NCBI GenBank assembly: GCA_022394775.1 | Contig: JAGFCB010000291.1 | Location: 1 to 54,374 of the forward strand | Length of the DNA stretch: 54,374 nucleotides | From: Candidatus Poribacteria bacterium | Lineage (GTDB): Bacteria > Poribacteria > WGA-4E > WGA-3G | Direction of reading: 5' to 3' | Shown: positions 49,864-54,374 of the stretch, piece by piece | Numbering within the stretch: position 1 is the stretch's first letter | Layout of the letters: each line of letters opens with the position of its first letter | Notes under the pieces: model-generated | What the model saw: only the letters and a program-made list of their open reading frames with translations | Told to the model about the DNA's origin: nothing | Databases searched by the model: none | Made by a program: the position numbers and the translations under genes

Positions 49864-50873
49864 GCGAGTTTCTCCACTGTTGCCATAACCGCATCTGGGG
49901 TAATCGCTTCAAGATTTTCACGGGCGCGTTCCTGATGTGTATCCCATTCTTTGGATGAGAGGGTTTTCATAAATTCACACGCTTCGCGGGCGACTACTGC
50001 GTGTCTGTCCCACGGCGGGGCCCACTGAATGAGGTTTGACGCGCCAAACAGAGCGATCGTGGGCGTTTTTACGGCAGTGCTGAGGTGCATCGGTCCCGTG
50101 TCATTGCTAATATAGAGATGACACCGTTTCAGAAGTGCCGCAAGTTGCATTGGTGTTGTCTGATTAACAATAATAGGTGAATGCAACATCTGCGCTGCCA
50201 CCTGATTCGCTAACTCACCCTCCCGTGGTCCGGTTGTGACGATAATATGTGCACCATAGGCTTCGTGAAGTTGATCGCCGAGAACAGCAAAATTCGCTGC
50301 GTGCCAGCGACGATAAGTCGTAGCGGCTCCTGGATTGAGACCGATGATCGGTTTGCTATCATCAAGATTCTGGTTTTCAAAGAAATTGTCCACCCAAGTA
50401 CTGCCCACATTATCAACAAATACCTCCGGCTCATCATCTACGACTTCAATATCCAAGGCACGAACGACATCCAGATAGCGTTGTGTTTCATGCTGTGCGG
50501 TGTTGTTTGCTACTGCGAGACTCAATAATTTCTTCCCACCAGTGTTTGTTTCAAAACCGACACGAAACGGAATCCGAGCAAGAAACGCGTGAAGCACCAA
50601 GCGGAACGTCGGTTGTAATATAACCACCATCTGGAATTTTCGCCGAGCAATTTGATAGATAAGTTTCGGCACAGAAGCCTGATAAGTAATTACCTCGTTT
50701 AAATGCGGGTTTGCGGACACCAAATCCTCTCGTGTCGGTGCCACCATGTAGGTGATATGTGCTTCTCGAAAGTGCTGACGTAACGCACGGATAACGGGTG
50801 TCGTTAAAACTGTTTCTCCGAGCGGGGCAAGTCTGACAATTAAAATTCGGTCAATCTGCTCAAGATTTAGCAT
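49857..50873 (-). CDS. Family 9 glycosyltransferase (heptosyltransferase-like)
   Basis: I start at the ATG giving MLNLEQIDRILIVRLAPLG, the conserved N-terminus of the family; a 46-codon upstream extension has no homology. The 338-residue product has LAPLGETVLTTPVIRALRQ, GLNPGAATTYRRWHAANFA and the donor-binding ISNDTGPMHLSTAVKTPTIA. It is a GT-B-fold enzyme similar to lipopolysaccharide core heptosyltransferases. Together with LptE-like genes it suggests that the cell has an LPS-type envelope. It overlaps the downstream gene by seven bases. Confidence 0.9.
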   Translation of the reverse strand: MLNLEQIDRILIVRLAPLGETVLTTPVIRALRQHFREAHITYMVAPTREDLVSANPHLNEVITYQASVPKLIYQIARRKFQMVVILQPTFRLVLHAFLARIPFRVGFETNTGGKKLLSLAVANNTAQHETQRYLDVVRALDIEVVDDEPEVFVDNVGSTWVDNFFENQNLDDSKPIIGLNPGAATTYRRWHAANFAVLGDQLHEAYGAHIIVTTGPREGELANQVAAQMLHSPIIVNQTTPMQLAALLKRCHLYISNDTGPMHLSTAVKTPTIALFGASNLIQWAPPWDRHAVVAREACEFMKTLSSKEWDTHQERARENLEAITPDAVMATVEKLAW

Positions 50874-50993
50874 ATTGGAACTTTTTATTTTCCATGTGGA
50901 ACACCGAAAACTGGATAGGCACATGCCACCGTCCATTAATTGTAAATTTCTGTTGGTCACGGTATAATACCGTAAAACCGACTGGAATTCAAG

Positions 50994-51728
50994 ATGATTT
51001 TCCACATCCAAACATTAAAAGAAAAGTATCTACGCGGTTGGGAACGACAGGCGACTGTCATCTTACTTGCTTCCGCGCTGATTCTAACACTGCATAGATT
51101 CTACACCCGACGGAGTTTTTTCAACCGTCACTTCGCAGAATACTTCGGAAGCGGACCGCTCGCAGAAAGCTACCCGTACTATTATTGGTTTTTGACGACG
51201 GCAATCACATTGCTACTTATCCCGATTCTCGTTGCGAAATTCGGAACACAGGAAAAACTGAGCAATTACGGGATCCAATTCGGAAACCAGAAACTCGGAT
51301 GGCGTGTGACAGGGATCGCATGGATTCTGATGATTCCGGTGGTCGTCCTTGCTGTCAGTGTATATCCACCTTTCGCAGCAAAATATCCGCTGTGTAAGGT
51401 CGTCGCAAGCAGTTGGCAAACATTTTTGCTGTATCAGCTGGCGTACGGTGTTTACATGTTTTCGTGGGAATTCTTCTTCCGCGGGTTTATGCTGTTCGGA
51501 TTGGAACGGAAATTCGGGAACTATAGCATCTTGATCCAGACGATCCCATTTGCTGTTCTGCACTACTCAAAGCCCTTACCAGAGGCACTCGGTTCAATTA
51601 TTGCGGGGGTATTGCTCGGTGTATTGGCATTTGAAACGCGTTCCTTTGTCTATGGCGCAGCAATCCACTGGCTCGTGGCGATGACGATGGATGTGGTGGC
51701 TATCTCTTTTCGGTATTTCTTTTTCTAA
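50994..51728 (+). CDS. CPBP family intramembrane metalloprotease
   Basis: This 244-residue membrane protein has the CAAX protease/bacteriocin-processing pattern: YMFSWEFFFRGFMLFGLERK with Glu159 and Arg163, FAVLHYSKPLPEA with His190, and AAIHWLVAM with His225. The classic EExxxR motif has a single Glu here (WEFFFR). About six helices. The substrate is unknown. It is followed by the lipoprotein gene after only 15 bases, so the two are probably co-transcribed. Its start is divergent from the glycosyltransferase gene. Confidence 0.9.
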   Translation: MIFHIQTLKEKYLRGWERQATVILLASALILTLHRFYTRRSFFNRHFAEYFGSGPLAESYPYYYWFLTTAITLLLIPILVAKFGTQEKLSNYGIQFGNQKLGWRVTGIAWILMIPVVVLAVSVYPPFAAKYPLCKVVASSWQTFLLYQLAYGVYMFSWEFFFRGFMLFGLERKFGNYSILIQTIPFAVLHYSKPLPEALGSIIAGVLLGVLAFETRSFVYGAAIHWLVAMTMDVVAISFRYFFF

Positions 51729-51743
51729 GGGAGATTACGAACT

Positions 51744-52346
51744 ATGTTTGTTCCTATGCGTAAGAAACAGTCAGCATTGGTATGTTTTTTTGGACTACTC
51801 TTTCTCTGTAGTTGTCGCGGCCAGCAAGTTGAAGATTCACTCTCGTTATCTGCGTTTAATGAGACGTTTAGCTCGCCGCACATCTTCGATGCCGATGAAG
51901 GTATTTGTTATTACATGGGGGCTTGGGGCCCTGGCGCGACGCTGATGAAAATTCGGTTTCATGAAGATACGATTTTAAGCATGGAATCCGAATACTACGA
52001 GGAAGCCGTCTTAGCTACCTATATCCCACGCTTGATTGAGTCACTTCGGTTTGAGGAGAGTGAAGTCGATGAATTTTATAGGAGATATGGGATAAATCCG
52101 CGGGACGTTGCGAATCAAGCTTTAGAGTTCCTAACGAGTGTCATGCATATGACATATCCGAATGGTTATGGTAAATACTACATGACGGGGAATAACCCTT
52201 ACAAAGACACACCGTTTGAAAAGTCCAATCCTCTCTGGTCTCCAACTTCCTATCAACAATGGAACGAATGGTGGCAACGCAAAGGACATCTTGATTTTAA
52301 GCGTTTCCAACCCAAAGGAATGCATTTTATGGGGGATGACCGATAA
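51744..52346 (+). CDS. Lipoprotein of unknown function
   Basis: This 200-residue protein has a signal sequence and lipobox LLFLCSCRGQ (Cys24), so it should be lipid-anchored. The body contains FDADEGICYYMGAWGPGATL, YYEEAVLATYIPRLIESLRF and several Trp/Tyr-rich stretches near the C-terminus. I do not recognise it. GGGAGA precedes the ATG at good distance, overlapping the stop of the CPBP protease gene. Confidence 0.75.
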   Translation: MFVPMRKKQSALVCFFGLLFLCSCRGQQVEDSLSLSAFNETFSSPHIFDADEGICYYMGAWGPGATLMKIRFHEDTILSMESEYYEEAVLATYIPRLIESLRFEESEVDEFYRRYGINPRDVANQALEFLTSVMHMTYPNGYGKYYMTGNNPYKDTPFEKSNPLWSPTSYQQWNEWWQRKGHLDFKRFQPKGMHFMGDDR

Positions 52347-52360
52347 AAACCTCTCTGAAA

Positions 52361-52395
52361 GGTTGCGAAATTCGCAACCTCACTTCAAAAGTGAA
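52361..52395. terminator. Two adjacent hairpins after the lipoprotein gene
   Basis: GGTTGCGAA and TTCGCAACC form a nearly perfect 9-bp palindrome (52361-52379), followed by CACTT...AAGTG (about 52381-52393). No T run follows at once, although GGGTCTTT comes 4 nt later. It may end the CPBP-lipoprotein transcript or be a regulatory site upstream of the restriction-modification gene. Confidence 0.45.
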
Positions 52396-52491
52396 AGGGT
52401 CTTTAAAGTGTTAATCCAAAAAATGAGTGGAAAGGTCGAAAAGCAAGCACATACATAGAGGCAGTTGAAAAGATTCTGGATTAGAAAAACT

Positions 52492-54374
52492 ATGACACAA
52501 CCTGACATTATCCAAACGATACTCAGAGATAGCAATTATCACCTTGATCTATTCGACACATCTGAAATTCAGAGTTTACGTCAAAGGATAGAGAGTAAAA
52601 AAACACCCATCACCTACTGCCCGATTCGAGGGAAGGCAGTCCAACTCAAACCTGAAGAACTTATCCGTCAACTGTATGTGGAACGCCTCCTGAACCGGTA
52701 TCATTATCCCCGAGAACGTATACGTTTTGAACACCCGGTCAACTTCGGCAGAGAGAAGAAACGCACTGACATCGTTATCCTTGACAAAGACAGAGCCGAT
52801 ACCCCCTATATTATCGTTGAAGTGAAAAAGCCGAAACTCCAAGATGGCAAAGCACAACTCCGCTCCTACTGCAACGCCACTGGCGCGCCTATCGCTGTAT
52901 GGACAAACGGACAACAGATTTCGCACTACCACCGGAGAGACCCAAACTATTTTGAAGATATTACCGATATCCCTAACGCTGATCAGACTTTGGCGGATAT
53001 CCTCAGTGAACGTTTTACCCTTAAGGATCTCATACTTAAGGACAAACTCGTCACAGAACGGAAATCTTTAAAAGACATTATTTTGGAATTAGAGGATGAG
53101 GTACTCGCCAATGCAGGCGTAGATGTCTTTGAAGAGGTTTTCAAACTCATCTTTACCAAACTTTATGATGAGGCACTCAGTTATAAAGACAAAGGAATTA
53201 TTGATTACTTTGTTCGTCGGGCACAAAATACCCACAAAGAACACAGGACTGGCGTAACTTATGAATCGGGCTATGATATTATTCGGCTGGGAACGCAAGA
53301 TATTTCGGATGATGGATTTCGAGTCATGGCATTTAGAAACACCGGTCAAACCGACACCGAACTCAAAACCAAAATTCAACGACTTTTTGACGAGGCAAGA
53401 GACCAGTGGACAGGCGTTTTTCCAGAACATTCAGTCTTTGAACTCTCGGACAGCCACCTCGCGGTCTGTGTTTCAAGTTTGCAGGATATAAAGTTGTTCA
53501 ACTCCAATTTACAAGTTGTTGATGAAGCGTTTGAGTATCTGGTGAGTAAATCTGTGAAAGGTGAAAAGGGGCAATACTTCACGCCACGCCACGTCATAGA
53601 TATGTGTGTCAAGATGCTCAATCCTCAGCCAGGGGAATATATGATTGACACCGCCGCTGGGAGTTGCGGGTTTCCTGTGCATACTGTTTTCAAACTGACA
53701 GGAACGCTCTTCACCAATGCAGAAATCCCAGAACAAGACAAAGAACATGTCCTCAAGGTGTTTGGGATCGATTTCGACGAAAAGACCGTCCGCGTGGCGA
53801 GAACCCTCAATCTGATCGCAGGTGACGGTGAAACGAATGTCTTGCATCTCAACACACTGGATTATGAGCGGTGGGACGACAGCACAGAGAGAAATAGCAG
53901 CTGGGCGCGCACTTATGGCGACGGGTTTGATCGTCTCAAAGCGTTAAGGCTTGAACAGAGCGAGAACAGGTTGTTTGGTTTTGATATTCTGATGGCGAAT
54001 CCACCTTTTGCTGGGGATGTCAAGGAAAGCCGTATCTTGCATCAATATAACCTCACCTTTAAACAGAACGGCAAAGCACACACCAAAGTTGGGCGCGATA
54101 TCTTGTTCATTGAACGCAATCTCGATTTCCTCAAACCCGGTGGACGGATGGCAATTGTGCTACCACAAGGCAGATTTAACAACACCTCTGACAAATACGT
54201 CCGAGAATTTATTGCAGAGCGCGCCCGTATCTTGGCTATCGTCAGTTTGCACGGTAACACTTTCAAACCGCACACCGGCACCAAAACGAGCGTGCTATTC
54301 GTGCAAAAGTGGAACGAAGATCCAACTAAGGGGCCTCTCTGCCGAAAAGCCGACAACTACAACGTTTTTTTGGC
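52492..54374 (+). CDS. Restriction-nuclease-domain / N6-adenine methylase fusion protein, 5' part (runs off window)
   Basis: The frame is open from the ATG at 52492 to the right edge (627 codons). An HsdR-like N-terminal domain has a PD-(D/E)xK-type site: Asp93 in KRTDIVILDK and Glu110/Lys112 in YIIVEVKKP. From about residue 340 an HsdM-type N6 methylase domain follows with GEKGQYFTPRHVIDMC, the SAM motif DTAAGSCGF (residues 386-394) and the catalytic NPPF (503-506). In canonical HsdM the SAM motif is D.ACGSGG; here it is altered, maybe a family trait. It combines restriction and modification parts of a type I-like or IIG-like system. HsdS and any separate HsdR would be to the right of the window. 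Ribosome binding site weak; an in-frame stop lies 33 nt upstream. Confidence 0.88.
   Translation, partial: MTQPDIIQTILRDSNYHLDLFDTSEIQSLRQRIESKKTPITYCPIRGKAVQLKPEELIRQLYVERLLNRYHYPRERIRFEHPVNFGREKKRTDIVILDKDRADTPYIIVEVKKPKLQDGKAQLRSYCNATGAPIAVWTNGQQISHYHRRDPNYFEDITDIPNADQTLADILSERFTLKDLILKDKLVTERKSLKDIILELEDEVLANAGVDVFEEVFKLIFTKLYDEALSYKDKGIIDYFVRRAQNTHKEHRTGVTYESGYDIIRLGTQDISDDGFRVMAFRNTGQTDTELKTKIQRLFDEARDQWTGVFPEHSVFELSDSHLAVCVSSLQDIKLFNSNLQVVDEAFEYLVSKSVKGEKGQYFTPRHVIDMCVKMLNPQPGEYMIDTAAGSCGFPVHTVFKLTGTLFTNAEIPEQDKEHVLKVFGIDFDEKTVRVARTLNLIAGDGETNVLHLNTLDYERWDDSTERNSSWARTYGDGFDRLKALRLEQSENRLFGFDILMANPPFAGDVKESRILHQYNLTFKQNGKAHTKVGRDILFIERNLDFLKPGGRMAIVLPQGRFNNTSDKYVREFIAERARILAIVSLHGNTFKPHTGTKTSVLFVQKWNEDPTKGPLCRKADNYNVFL

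Overview
The window is a bacterial chromosome segment of 54.4 kb, mostly transcribed on the minus strand up to about 45 kb. I read it as Candidatus Poribacteria or a close relative. The strongest hint is a secreted protein combining WD40, cohesin and dockerin domains with a C-terminal motif starting NYPNPFNPETWIPYQL. Other hints are a DUF1080-like lectin fold, DUF5069 duplicates, GxxExxY and HicAB genes, and dense intergenic repeats. The lineage is an inference from protein style; there is no rRNA gene, and I recognised no tRNA gene.

1-19.4 kb is a respiratory complex I (NADH:quinone oxidoreductase) locus. In transcription order it reads nuoA-B-C-D, then an insert (VOC protein, hicB-hicA, a Cys-rich protein and two small proteins), nuoE, then a secreted WD40/cohesin/dockerin protein, nuoF-G-H-J-K-L, then an insert (WD40 membrane protein, nuoM remnant, two DUF5069 genes) and the first codons of nuoM, which runs off the left edge. 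nuoI is not between nuoH and nuoJ and is absent from the window. The inserts keep the operon orientation. Broken copies of a host gene (nuoM 5' end) and of an insert gene (VOC 3' end) lie beside them.

19.4-34.6 kb carries a DUF1080-like secreted protein, pdxH, the potassium uptake pair trkA-trkH, the glycine cleavage genes gcvT, gcvH and gcvP with a trypsin/TPR protein between gcvT and gcvH, a GxxExxY gene inside a 510-bp inverted-repeat element that exactly fills the gap upstream of gcvT, an amidohydrolase-like protein that has lost metal ligands, a DUF6599-like lipoprotein, two tandem LptE-like lipoproteins and a small membrane protein.

34.8-45.6 kb is the classic transcription/translation operon rimP-nusA-ylxR-infB-(DUF503)-rbfA-nrnA-ribF-rpsO-pnp, with truB missing from its usual place. 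It has a good sigma-70-type promoter about 450 nt upstream of rimP and a terminator after pnp.

45.7-54.4 kb has mixed orientation: a YdjM-like membrane hydrolase (probably leaderless) overlapping a CCA-adding enzyme, a convergent cluster of a VTT membrane protein, a coiled-coil membrane protein and a family 9 glycosyltransferase, then a CPBP protease, a lipoprotein and the 5' part of a fused restriction-nuclease/N6-adenine methylase gene that runs off the right edge.

Four families of small intergenic repeats stand out: (i) a leader cassette ending in ACCGCAAGGAAA that supplies the ribosome binding site of nuoG, nuoH and nuoK; (ii) TTATCAGT-type REP-like elements at gene borders; (iii) two 28-nt elements with a shared TCCTACAAG end and different hairpin stems; (iv) AGGATT-rich arms of the GxxExxY element. 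They are the most interesting unexplained structure here.
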